In this document: positions 45,201 to 56,375 of the stretch, in pieces
Layout of the letters: every line of letters starts with the position of its first letter
Position numbering within the stretch: position 1 is the first letter of the stretch
DNA from: Simmondsia chinensis
Taxonomy: Eukaryota; Streptophyta; Magnoliopsida; Caryophyllales; Simmondsiaceae
DNA length: 64,000 nucleotides
NCBI GenBank assembly: GCA_018398585.1
Contig: JAGTTD010000015.1
Location: forward strand, 5,001-69,000
Direction of reading: 5' to 3'
The notes under the pieces: generated by a model
What the model was told of the DNA's origin: nothing
Database searches by the model: none
What the model saw: the letters and a program-made list of their open reading frames with translations, nothing else
Program-made: the position numbers and the translations under genes

Positions 45201-48200
45201 GCGCCCCATGGCGAGATACTTGGTCGAATGAAGCCTTTATCTAACAATTCCTGGAGTTGTGCCTTCAATTCTCGTAGTTCAGAGGGAGCCATTCTATAAG
45301 GGGCTTTGGATATGGGTCCACTACAAGGTACTAGATCAATTTCAAACTCGATTTCCCTACTTGGAGGTAAACCGTGCAAGTCTTCTGGAAAGACCTCAGG
45401 AAATTCCCTGACGATGGGAATACCATCCAACTTCACATCATCCCTTCTACTGTCAAATACGTGGCAAAGGAATCCTCGGCATCCCTTCCTCAGGGACCTT
45501 CTAACATTTAGGGCTGAAATCATCCTACTAGAAGTCTTAGAGTCTTTACTTCCCATAGAAGGATTTAACCCGTTCCCATGATAAGCAAATTCTGATTGGT
45601 TAGGAATTTGAAACACAACCCTTTTCCCAAAACAGTCTAAATGTGCATGATAAGAAGACAGCCAATTGATTCCTAAAATCACATCAAAATCTTCCATATC
45701 TAAGAGTATTAGGTCTGCCTCTAACTTCACGTCGCCTATTGTAACCACACAGTCTTTACACACAAGATCAGCAAGCACATCATACCCCAGTGGGGATGCC
45801 ACATAAAAGGGCTCATCTAGCAGTTTCGGCTCACAAGTCAACCTAGAGGCAAATTTCTTAGCCACAAAACAGTGGGAGGCCCCAGTGTCAAATAATACAT
45901 GCGCATTAGAAGAATTGATAGGAAGGGTACCTGTCACCACACGGTCACTAGCAGTCTCGTCCTTCTAGATTATAGCAAAAACTCTGGCGTTACCCTGAAG
46001 TCCCTGTCTGTCATTCCTGGTTCTATTCTTAAGAGGACAATTACGGGCTATGTGTCCTTTCTCCTTACACTGGAAGCACACCCTAACTTTCTGTAGCATT
46101 CGCCAGGATGTTCCTTACCACAGTACTCGCATCTTCTGAATCCAGTGTTAGAGCTCTCTGGATTCTTTGTACGAAACCTTTTGTCATTGCCACCAAACTG
46201 GTTAGGCTTTCCTCCCTGAAATTTGTCATCTGGCAATTTTTTCTTGGCAGCATATTCCTACCCTTCCAACTTCAGGTCTGCTTCGACCTTCAGAGCACGT
46301 TCAAGAACCTCCTTGTATCTCTTAAAGATGACACTTGACAGACGCCTCCTAATGCGAGGAAGCAATCCCCTTTCAAACTTGTTTGCTTTACTTGTCTCTG
46401 ATGTCACGATGCTTGGGCTGAAACGTCCCAATTCATGAAACTTGTTAGCATATTGCAATACCGTCATCTGCTCTCCTTGTCTTAGCTCGTAGAATTCATT
46501 TTCTCTCTTCATTCTGAGTGCTTCAGGGAAGAGCTGATTGTAGAAGGCCTCTTTAAACTTCTCCCAACTCAAAGGTTCAGTAGCGTTCTGATATGCCACC
46601 TTGACTGTAGTCCACCAAAACTCCGCATTCCCCTTAAGAAAAGGGGTGGCTGCTCGAACCTTATCATCATCGGCTATTGACATGGCCTCAAACAAGGTCT
46701 CCATTTCTCGTATCCATTTTTCAGCTTCTAGGGGGTCATCTGCTCCTTCAAATTTTAGGGCCCTCAATTTTGACAACCTTTCAAAGGGAGTCTCTTCAAT
46801 GCGTCGAGTGAGGGGAGGCACAGCTTGAGCTTGCTGTTGATGTTGCAAAAGATTAACCATGAGCTGGTGCATTGTTGCAACATCAAACTGATTAGAGGAG
46901 TCACCTGAGTTCTCGCCGTTTTGTCCAGTGGGTCTGTTCTGCAGGGGGACACGTTCCTCATCAGGGTGTTCCTCTTCTGTATCCTCCTCCAATTCACTAA
47001 GGACTTCTTCAATCGGGGGTGGAACCCTACTTTTTCCCATCAGGGTTCTCCTTCTTTTCAGGGATGCCAATGTTTCGCTCATGTCACTCGTCTTCACCTT
47101 CACTCAAATTACATAAGAAACCATGTTGTTAAACAACTTTTAAACTCCAATATAGTTGAAGTTACTAATTCAAATGGTCAACTATATTTCCTCAGCACTG
47201 AAAACTTTGTTTCTTAATAATAAACTAAGTTCTCATTTCATCCGCGAAATTTCCCAAGGCTCTCGCTTTAAATCTTAAATTCCTTAATAACCTAGGGCTT
47301 TCATCTGCTCTTATCTTAATACTAAAATCTCCCCTGAAATTCATAACCTTATGTTCAGCTTTCCGCACTTAGATTTCTCCAAAGTTCATAACCGGGTTCT
47401 CACTTTAACACTCAAATTTCCCCAAAATTTGTAACAGCGCTCTGATACCACTTTATGTAACGCCCCCAAACGTTCATACCGAATAGGCTTAAGTTAAAGG
47501 GCGCTACACGGCCATACTATAACGGATCCCTTCGTCATAGTACGAAGCCCGAATATTTCCAATCCAATTCCTCAAAATTTATAAACCGTTCTTATATAAA
47601 ATATAGTCTCAAATACATCAAACTAACATTTTAATACTAGTAGAGCAGAATCTTAAAATTACAACATCCTAACTAGTCTCTGATATGCCACTACAAAATT
47701 CATTTATTATTTAACTACGCAAAATAAACTAATTATCGGGGTAGTAAGCCGCTTCATCATTCCTTCCTTCAGGAACTTGCCATGGGTTACTAATCTAGAA
47801 AATAACCGAATTGGGGGAGCAAACAACAAGCTCCGTAAGTATAACACACTCCCTACCCGGATCAGGCATGTTATTAAAATAGATAAAATTCCAACTAAAA
47901 TCAGTAAAATCAATTTATTTCAAAAATCACGTTAAAGTAGCACAAATCATTAACTTATTTAGAAAAGCTTTTTGGGTAAAACTTACAGACGCATCGAATA
48001 CTACGGCCGGTATTATTCCCGAGACAGGGTCACAGATCGACATTCACATTTCACATATTCGAACCGGTTCTAAGTCAACAGATCTGCTAGGATCAAACAT
48101 AGATCTATGTGCCGGTATTATTCCCGCGACAGGGTCACAGATCGACTTTTCACATTTCACATCGTCGACAGACCCCGAAGGGTCAACGTAGTTACCTGTA

Positions 48201-50175
48201 AGTTCTTCCCACAAAACCTTTCAATTCAAATCACAAGTTCACAACAATTCCTTTCGTATAATCACAAATACAAATTCATTCAAAATTCACATATTTACAT
48301 ATCGATTCGTCGTATAAATCAGTATATTTCGAAATTCACATATTTCTTTGATACCACTATATATATATTCACAAATTAACATGTCAAATAATAGTAGCAA
48401 TCCCATATTTAAATATCAAATCAACGTATTAAGTCAGTATAACTCAAATCAAACGAGTAAAAATCACATAATCAGCCAAATACATATGCCTGAACCTATT
48501 TTTAACAATTAACAAATTATTCAAACACAAGTCTTGTATATCAAACTTAGTAAAGCAAATTTTCGTATTTATAAACAAGTAGGGGAAATGGTATACTTAC
48601 TTTTACTAGCTTTTAATCCAAAAAAACCCAGTTCTATAGTTGATTAGCTTTGGAATCGGCAAGATAGTGTTACCGGCGAGGTGGCCGGAGCTGTTCCGGC
48701 GAGGTGGCCGCACCGGAGAGACGGCCAGAGCTGTGCCGTCGAGGTGGCGGCACCGGCAAGGCGAGGAGAGAGAGAGAGAAAATCGTGGGTGAAAGGGAGA
48801 GAACCGAGAGGAGAGAGAGAGAAGTGTGGGTTGGTTGTGGGTTTGGAGGGTTGAGGGCTAAGGGGTATTTATAGGCCCTGGAAGGTTAGGCGGTATGGGG
48901 GTGGGAGGCGTGGGTCAGGCGGTACCGTGGTGGTCGGAGTCGTACCGCGTGGGTCAGGCGGTACCGTGGTGGTCGGAGTCGTACCGCGTGAGTCAGGCGG
49001 TACCGTGGTGGTCGGGTGACGGTAGCGATACCGTGAGGTGGGAGGCGGCACCGGTGACGACGGTAGAAGCGAGGGGAGGACGGTTAAGGAGAGAGAGTGA
49101 AAAGAGGAGAGGAGAGAAAGGACGCGATACGGGGCCAAAGGCGGTACCGGCGTGGGTTGAGTCAAACGGTACCTGTGAGAGCCGGGCGGCATCGGCGCAG
49201 GTGAGGCAGCGAAGAGAGAGAAGACGCGGTGAGGGGGAGAGAGAAAACTGGGAGGTGGTGAGGAAAGGAGAGAGACGGTGAGGAGAGAGAAATGAGTGGG
49301 GGTGGGAAATAATTATTATTTTATATATATATATATATATATATTTTTATATTTAGTTATTTATTATAACTACTTTTATATTCATTTATTTATTAAACCT
49401 AATTGGTATAATAGCGAGTTTTAACCTAATTTAAATACCCTAAATTTCACATATTGTATTACCGAGTCTAAATTAATTTAAATACCCTAAGTTTCACGTA
49501 TTGTAATACCGAGTCTAATTTAATTAGGCTGGGTATTACAATACCTAATATGCAGTAGTGTTTATCATAACGAATAGAACACAACAGAAATACCGAACGT
49601 ACTGGATTTGACAGGGGCTGCCCTCTGGGAAGATAAAACCTACATGAGGGAAGTTGTAGACAACGCGATCGAAACGATGGGAGGAGAGGAAAAAGTGGTC
49701 ACTCATGTTTGTGGCGTCCACTCCATGCAATATGATGCAACCCCTTTCTTCTAGCTGCTTCACGTTCCTTATTCCCTCTCTGTACTTCTTTTCTATCATC
49801 TCTGTCAATTTTTTGACACCGCACAACCGCGTTTGGGAATTAGAGTTGGACTTTCTATTTTTTTTAATTTTATCCAATCTTGGCCAAAATTAAGTACATC
49901 CATAATCCTTCTCAAATCAATAGGAAAACAAGGTAGGAAAAAGGGGTAACAGACTTGAACTTACCTAGAGAATCAAGGGAGGTAGAGATCATATTGTAGG
50001 CGGAACCAAAAGCCCTGGCAAGACAAAGTGAGAAGGAGAAATCTCCCTCCCCAACCAGCAGTATCTTATGGGAGGAAGCATATTGCTTTATCCATTTCTC
50101 ACTAACTACTCCCTTTTCATACTCTTCTTCATCTGATTCATCAATAGTTTCTACTTCCACTTGATTTTCTTTCAT
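39450..50175 (-). CDS. BMT5-like (DUF2431) Rossmann-fold protein, retrotransposon in intron 2
   Basis: Three exons can be read on the minus strand: 50175-49965, 49801-49603 and 39732-39450. Splice sites are GTAAGT/TTGACAG and GTACGT/TGTACAG. The pieces join in phase to 230 codons. Exon 1 carries [20 protein letters not shown], the S-adenosylmethionine-type loop of the family. Exon 2 carries [13 protein letters not shown] and [13 protein letters not shown]. Exon 3 carries [19 protein letters not shown] and [13 protein letters not shown]. Yeast BMT5 methylates 25S rRNA, and plants have several paralogues (At4g26485 type) whose substrate is less clear. Intron 2 is about 9.9 kb because a same-strand Ty3/gypsy element sits in it. 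Every exon is free of defects, so the gene may still be expressed if the intron is spliced. Confidence 0.85.
39853..42470 (-). repeat. 3' LTR of the gypsy element (left), 2618 bp
   Basis: It aligns with the right LTR along its length except for the nested 510-bp element at 41252-41761. It also has an (ATT)n/(AT)n microsatellite at about 42222-42265. At its inner border the minus strand reads GGGGGTGAGGAT then TTTAATACCC, so a polypurine tract precedes an LTR whose first bases carry one change from TGTAATACCC. Confidence 0.94.
41252..41761. mobile_element. hAT-type non-autonomous element nested in the left LTR
   Basis: The 510-bp insert begins TAGGGATGGCAATGGGGCGG and ends with its inverted counterpart CCGCCCCATTGCCATCCCTA. 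It is flanked by the 8-bp duplication GTTGAGGA (41244-41251 and 41762-41769). The right LTR lacks it. Eight-base duplications and this type of inverted end are hallmarks of hAT elements. The interior is rich in GGGCGGGTACGGGTAT-like repeats, and no transposase is encoded. Confidence 0.93.
42474..45940 (-). pseudogene. gypsy pol: protease, RT, RNase H, integrase, chromodomain, broken
   Basis: Protease is seen as [11 protein letters not shown] near 45880. The RT frame breaks by one extra base near 45121, just after LNKLTI. RT then runs with a catalytic motif reading FIND where FIDD is usual, so one catalytic aspartate is lost. RNase H ([30 protein letters not shown]) follows, then the integrase zinc-binding HHCC region (CLICQQVK). 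Nonsense codons occur near 43592 and 43276, and there is further damage between 42985 and 42890. The last segment (42890-42474) contains the [11 protein letters not shown] block and the chromodomain-like end. The element cannot make its own enzymes. Confidence 0.93.
45941..47103 (-). pseudogene. gypsy gag, broken
   Basis: It starts at ATG 47103. The retrotransposon gag core ([47 protein letters not shown]) is followed by an in-frame TAG at 46258-46260, the zinc-knuckle area ([12 protein letters not shown]), a frameshift near 46088 and another in-frame TAG near 45966 before protease. These defects are independent of those in pol. Confidence 0.92.
47439..47450 (-). other. Primer binding site, initiator tRNA-Met type
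   Basis: The minus strand reads TGGTATCAGAGC, complementary to the 3' end of plant initiator tRNA-Met, five bases inside the right (5') LTR of the gypsy element. It fixes the element's orientation as minus. Confidence 0.93.
47456..49540 (-). repeat. 5' LTR of the gypsy element (right), 2085 bp
   Basis: The counterpart of the left LTR without the hAT insert. On the minus strand it begins TGTAATACCC and ends GGGGGCGTTACA. It contains repeats of GGCGGTACCGTGGTGGTC (48915-49015), with a copy number that differs from the left LTR. The LTRs differ by scattered substitutions and small indels, so the insertion is not brand new. Confidence 0.94.
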
Positions 50176-53100
50176 GTTGTTTACGATGATGGTGTTGACA
50201 ATGTAGCAGCCGGGATTAGGAAGAGTTGCCTTCGAACCCTAAAAACAACCCTCGCTCAAATAAAGCGGGCACAAGTAATGCAATCTCTCTTGCAACTGCA
50301 ACTTTCTCTTCCCTTCCAGGATCCCAACATGTCTGCTATATCCAGCCAGGAAAATGCATCAGCACTCAGCCCACAGGTCCAAAAACAATTAGAAAGATTA
50401 ATTCAATTTGGTAGAATTTTGAAATGACACTGTCCTTAAAGCATCTATATAACACTTTCTAAAAGACGTTCTAAAAAGCTTTTATACCCAGTATATATAT
50501 GATAATATATTATTAAATATGAAAAGCAAGTGAATTACGAAAGTTAATCCGTGGATTTCAAGTAATGAGAACTCGATACAATTATGAGCAGCAAACATTT
50601 TCCATCACAAAATTGCGTTCAAATGGCAACCAAACAGCTTCAAAGAGTCCAAGCTTTTGCAACAAGCAAGTCATTACGCAAACATCTACCTGTTTACAAT
50701 ATCATTGAAGATGCCCATAATAGACCAATACCTTTTATGTGTAATTTTTATATGCCTTCTAATCTCACTTGCATTGCTATATCCGCGATTTCACATACAT
50801 CTTGATGCCGACTAATACCTTTGATGTGTCTCATTTCGTGTTTACAGGCCGTGAACATATTGAATGGAGCAAATTAGAAAAGCATTGAAGAACATACAAG
50901 CTAGACATTTTTTGAGATTTTGCATGGAAAGAATAAACCAATTCAAGATCCAATCGAGAGGTCCAACGGGATGATTGATCGGGCAAGCCAAGGGATGTCC
51001 ATAAACAACTCTTGGCCTCTGAATTTCCAATCAATCAGTTTCTTTCTTTTCTTTGATCTCGTTCATTTTCTATTTTTGAGACTTAGTAGAACTATAGTAC
51101 AAGGGTGATGGATGATTAGCCGGTTGGATCCCAGGTTTTATGACTGTGCTCGTTAATGACTTCTATTAGACGATTTTACGCACCCTGAGAGGCAGTTTGA
51201 TTATATATTTTTAATTTTTCAATTGATTTGGTAGTTGTCTTCCGATTGTAGTCTAAACCATTGTGCATTGGATTTCCCTAACACTTGGGGGTTATAGCTG
51301 TACTCAACCCCTAATGCGTGTTTTATAATTGAATTGACATTAAATTTGGAGTTAAGAAGGAGTTCTTTAGCACTATTGAGATAAACCCATGCAACACCTA
51401 GCATAAAAAAGGTCGTTAGAAGGGGTATATGCATTTAGGATAAACCTATTTTCTATGCATAAATTGAACGTTAATTCGAGCATAGAGCTTGTAGCCTAAA
51501 TTCTTAAATTTGTCTTCTCAATGAGTCATATGATGTGGGTCCAATTGAGCCCAAAGTCAATCGCTAAATCGCCCAATCAAGTGATTGCCGTCTGAATTTA
51601 GTCGTTTTTTGTTAATTTTAATTAACTAAACCTGCTTTCAACCATATTCAAACTCTTAATTGCTTGAAAACAAGTTGACATCCGCCAAATACCAATTCTA
51701 GTGGATACAACACCCGTATACATGTTGGTGGCTACAATGAATTGTACGCTTGAGAGTGCACGATTTTACACACATTAAGAGCACACCAATGACTCACAGA
51801 AGATCCAAACATCACATTTCTTCTCATGTTTCCCTTCTTTTGAGTGGGACATCAAATTTATGACACCTATGTTGATAAGCCTTACCATGTATCCATTTAT
51901 ATTTTACATGATGACGGCATACTCTTAGTCTCACCAAATCCACAAGTCATACAGAAATTGGGCTGGCAGATATTAATTTGTCAAGTCCCAAGGAGTAGTA
52001 ATCAGCAACGACAAACTTCTAATTTGTCAAAAAATTATTTTTAGAAACGACTATCTTTGCTGTTGCCAAAGCTTGTCGCCAAAATTTAAGTTCGTTGTAG
52101 TGAATGTTAAGGAGCCGACTTTGAATAAGTGTTTTCAGCTAGTTAAATTTCAGCGTGTTAATTTCATGATGAGCCCATCAATAGATTGTTAATTACTCAA
52201 CATTTTAAATACTAGTTTACGAGCAGCTCATTAATGTCATGTAAGAAGCTTACTTGTTAATAGCTCAAAACACTTTTTGATTGTTACACAAAGAAAAAGT
52301 TGAGTAAAATGTTGAGCATACGGAGTTTCTAATCAGGCCTTAACATGAGAATGTAGTGATACATGTTGTGCCATGTGTTAGCTTGAGGTGCGACATGAGT
52401 ATCCACGGCATCTCAATGATTCCTATTCCTGTCACTAATCTCACATTGTTTATACCAAGGCCTTTCCCAACCGAATCCCGGATACCTGACAAAGGTCCAG
52501 AAAAGCCATGTGGGATGTTTTGGGCAAACAGTTTTGGGATCACTTGTTGACAAAACAATCTGCCTTTGTACGCAACTAGTCCTTCACACATACAAGCTTA
52601 TTTCACAAATTTAATCTATCTCATTATAACAAAATTTTCTTAATAAAAGCTTCTAGGTAACCCGATCAATCAAAAATGATTTTTACTATCTATAAAGCTG
52701 AGAATAGCAGATAAAACATCTTCTATAACAGAAAGGAAAGTAAATAAACAAAGTTTCCGTCCCCCCTATGCTATAGTCGTCCTTCCCATTCACTACATCC
52801 GTCATGAGATTAGAGACCAAGGAATAGATTCCGCCATGACTGAGTGCACCAAAGGAATAGTGGAAAGGCGTCATCGAATTTCTAAATACCGGGTCCTCTC
52901 TCTATCCATGTATTTATTTACCGAATTGATTGCTTAAAATCATTTGTTTCTACAAATTTTTGTCCACTAGATGTGATACTTTTTCCCACAAAAAATTGTA
53001 TAGATTTAACAATTGAGAGCTGCGAATGCACAATATCTCAACGTGGATGGCTTTATTCGACATTGGAATGGGACAAGAAAGAGCTATTTAAGTTTCTCTC

Positions 53101-53199
53101 TGGTCATCTTTTACCTCTAGTTTTGGGCATTCCAATTCCCTTTCACTTTAAACAAGATCAGTAAAAGCGGCAACATGGCTAGCTCTCAATATTCAATGG
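50176..53199. other. Intergenic stretch, no gene recognised
   Basis: Upstream of the BMT5-like gene, so its first few hundred bases should hold that gene's promoter. No domain, RNA gene or element was recognised. A 62-residue minus-strand frame at 52874-52686 (MTPFHYSFGALSHGG) is unassigned. Confidence 0.5.
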
Positions 53200-54160
53200 A
53201 TAGATAGAAGTAGCTGGCCATTTAAATGGCTATGGAACCTAGACCTTATTCTTGAGATAAAGGCCTTCACGTGGCAAATGTTGCACAATGTTTTACGTAC
53301 TAGTGTCTCATCCCATCATGGTATACAGTTATTGACATGTTGCCCCTTTTGCTCTGAGCACAAGGAAATTATTGATCATCTATTTATTTAGTCTCCTTTT
53401 TCCCACCAATGTTCGTCGCTGGAGCACTTCGAAGAGTGGATTAAGTTGGAGCCATGTAGGGTTTCTCTCAATAGATGATAGCAAAAGGTTCAAAGTGATG
53501 GAAATTATGGGACAAAAGATCAATTATGCAGATTTCTCCTGCTCTTATGGGCTATGTGAAAAGGTCGTAACGAGGTGGTCTTTTGTGGGTTAGTTCCTAA
53601 CTCGGTCAAAATCATGTTGGAAGCGCAAATGAAAGAAGTGGAGTGGAAGTTGCGTAATGAGGTACATTGGGACTAGGATTGTCCTAAGGGAACTTGACGA
53701 TTAGGTAAACAACATTGCTATGTTCAATAGACATCACCAGATATTGGTTGGATGAAACTAAATATTGACCAGCTTGGGAGGCATGACAAGGCGGGTTGTG
53801 GTTTCATTATTTGAAACTACCTGGGTCAGCATGTGATGTCTGAATGTCAAGCACTCAGGACTGTTTCAGTTCTGGTGGCAGAAGCAGAATCATCCGAAGA
53901 TAGCATTCAGAAGTGCATCACTATGTTTCGTCAAGTTCACATCAAGGAAATAATCTGGTCGTTATTAAGGTGATTTAGAAGGAGTTCAAATGCCCATGGA
54001 AGGACCATTATTGAAGATATTTGGGAGATGTTTGGTAACCTTAATATTGTTTGAATTTCTCATACTTTTAGAGAAGGTAATTAGGATGCAGATGTGCTGA
54101 GAAATACAAGTAATTCTGGACAAGGCCGAGGACGAGCATAAGGGGAAGCGTGGTAGAACA
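53200..54160 (+). pseudogene. Decayed LINE 3' part: zf-RVT and RNase H-like domain
   Basis: A + strand zf-RVT-like piece near 53265-53390 reads AFTWQMLHNVLRTSVSSHHG ... CCPFCSEHKEIIDHLF. About 350 bases later an RNase H-like (RVT_3) domain begins at 53750: GWMKLNIDQLGRHDKAGCGF, GQHVMSECQAL, LVAEAESSEDSIQKC, HTFREGN. Several stops interrupt it. It belongs to a different LINE lineage from A-C, which have no RNase H domain, and lies in the opposite orientation. The 5' part is gone. Confidence 0.75.
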
Positions 54161-55914
54161 TTCAAAGGATTGTATATGCTGATTCACTAGAACGGGCTAT
54201 CTATGATCGATAAGCTCGCCTATTGTTCTCCTTCCCTTCCTTAAAAAAAAATAGAAAAAAAATATTTGAAAGAACATGTTCACTTAGTAACATTTCGATA
54301 ATCTTTAACAAAATTACTTGAAAAAAATCTTCTCGTGGAACCTGTGACTATAACAAAAAGTCAGAGCAGATTCAGTTATTTCAGGAGTACTTGTAATAAT
54401 ACTCTAGCCTTCACAACATATTTTAACAAATTAACCAAGAAACATACCTATTTATTACAAATATGTTCTTTCATCAAGACATGTCTTTTCTTTAATGGGT
54501 GCTGTAGTTTTTTTTTTTTTGGAAAAGTTACTTTGTGATGAAATGATATAAAATTATAGAATTCCTAGAATGAAGAATTTTAGAGGGTTATGGGGAGTGG
54601 GGGTTTTATAATAATATAACAGATAGATTTTGTTCTAATTTATTCTTGCAAATTGGTCTATAAACACCATTGAGAGCTTAGGTTGTAATCATTCTTTAGC
54701 CAATTAATGAAATTCACGTGATCTTCTCGCCCAATTCTCTCCTATTTCTAACTCTTCCCCCACCCCCCCTCTTCTTGTTCCTCCCTCAATCTCTACCCAA
54801 AACTTTGCTGAAATGGTCCCTCTTTCACCTTCTATTCTCTCTCTCTCTCTCAATTCTCACTGCAAGTGATCCCTAACAAGTTGGGTCACAACATAAAACC
54901 TAGACCTCAACCCCTAAAATCCTGAACTTTAAACCTAAAAGTCCGAAAAGCTTTATACACTACACCCGAAACCCAAAACTCTAAGCCCCGTGGAAATAAT
55001 TGTTTACTGAAGTCTGACAACGAGAAAATTTAACGCTTTGATTTGGGGTTTTCTGTTAGTGTAAATATTATGGAAAAATCTACTATAATTTAAGCAAATA
55101 ATGATAGAAATAAAAGGAAACATACAGTAACCAGTTCGTGAACTGGAGTGAGATGGACGGCGGACCGTGGAGCCCGATACGGTGGTGTTAGCGGTTTGCG
55201 GGACGTGCGACGGTCGATCAATACTCGTGTGGCGCGCTACGATGGTGCGGCAGTGGCGCTAGAGTTGCAAGTTGAGGGTTGCGTTGCGTGGCTGTGGTCT
55301 AGTGGCTGGAAAAAAGAATGATGACGAGCAAATACCGGTGAACTCGAGCTATAACAATATGATTTCGAGTCAGCTAGCAAGGCCTCAAATATGATCAAAA
55401 TGAACAACAAAAATGACATAAGTTATGAAGATCATAACGGATAGACTAAACTAAAGAATTATCGTGTTATAGAAAAATTTTACTGTCCTAAATTATTTTT
55501 GTTTCTATATAGGTACAATGGGACTAATGATACTTCAACTTTAATATTAATAGGACACCACCCTCAATAGTGTACTCCAAATAAATGGGTTGGAATACAC
55601 TTTAATTTGTTCAGTATTATAGAAAAGGAAGTTTTTAAGTGAATAGGAATGAGTGTTTCTATGTGTTGTAGTATGTTTAATTAACACTACAATGTAATGA
55701 ATTTATAGGCAAAAGTTTGTCCGTTCAAGCAAATGTTGGTTATGAAAAGTGAGCAGAATATCCGGCTTCAATATATAAAGTGGACAGATTTGGAGGAACA
55801 AAGAATCCTGCTTAATTTAGGAAAGAGCGGATATGGAAATAGTGGGTGTTCAAATAATCAAGGTATGCCTCTCGAGCTCGAGCCTGATACAATGGCTAGA
55901 TGGGCAATGTATCT
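54161..55914. other. Intergenic stretch, no gene recognised
   Basis: No gene seen. It holds a (CT)n microsatellite at about 54831-54852 and a short C-rich stretch (54895-54990) with pieces such as AACCCCTAAAATCC that could be a decayed telomere-type relic or chance. Confidence 0.45.
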
Positions 55915-56375
55915 TGTGCGGAAATAAACAATGTACTCGGATCTCAATCGAATCAAATACCACGACAATAACGAGAAACAATCGGACTAAAAGAGAAACG
56001 AAACAATATACACAAGGATTTACGTGGAAACCCCTTTACAATCGAAAGGGGAGAAAACAACGGGCGAAGATCGGAGCTTTTATTATTGAACAAAAGAAGA
56101 AGACGAATTACAATAATTCCTCACACACTCAATATTTATTTGGTGCGGCGCCGCGCAAGGGAAAGCCTCTCTTTGACTTTGGATGCTTTGAGACGTACCC
56201 TACGTCCGTATTTATAGAAGCGCGTAAACCCTGTTTCCCGATCGATCGGGCGCCTCTCTGTAAGCGTCCCTGTTTTACGTAACATTCCCGATCGATCGAG
56301 CTCCACCCGATCGATCGGGGTCTTCACGGCCCTTCTTCTTAATGCGCCAAGTAATTTTGAGACATATACCTAACA
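55915..56375 (-). repeat. 3' LTR of the copia element (left), 461 bp
   Basis: It matches the right LTR at most positions but has two fewer CGATCGATCG-containing units (a gap of about 37 bases). On the minus strand CCAAGGTGGAGAT, just inside it, is the polypurine tract. Confidence 0.94.

Larger units (their letters stand above)
39853..49540 (-). mobile_element. Ty3/gypsy chromovirus LTR retrotransposon (Tekay-like)
   Basis: Bounded by two LTRs that start TGTAACGCCCCC and end near GGGTATTA(C/A)A on the + strand. It is flanked by the 5-bp target duplication ATACC (39848-39852 and 49541-49545). The internal region reads gag, protease, RT, RNase H, integrase on the minus strand, the Ty3/gypsy order. 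The C-terminal segment of integrase looks like a chromodomain ([18 protein letters not shown]), hence chromovirus. Coding parts hold several stops and frameshifts, so the copy is dead. A 510-bp hAT-type element sits in the left LTR. Confidence 0.96.

Noticed and set aside
52686..52874. A possible organelle-derived or transposase fragment (62 residues, minus strand)
   Set aside because: I could not match it to any family with confidence, so it is left unassigned.
54895..54990. An eighth telomere-type block
   Set aside because: Only a few pieces resemble CCCTAAA and there is no periodicity. It may be chance in C-rich DNA.
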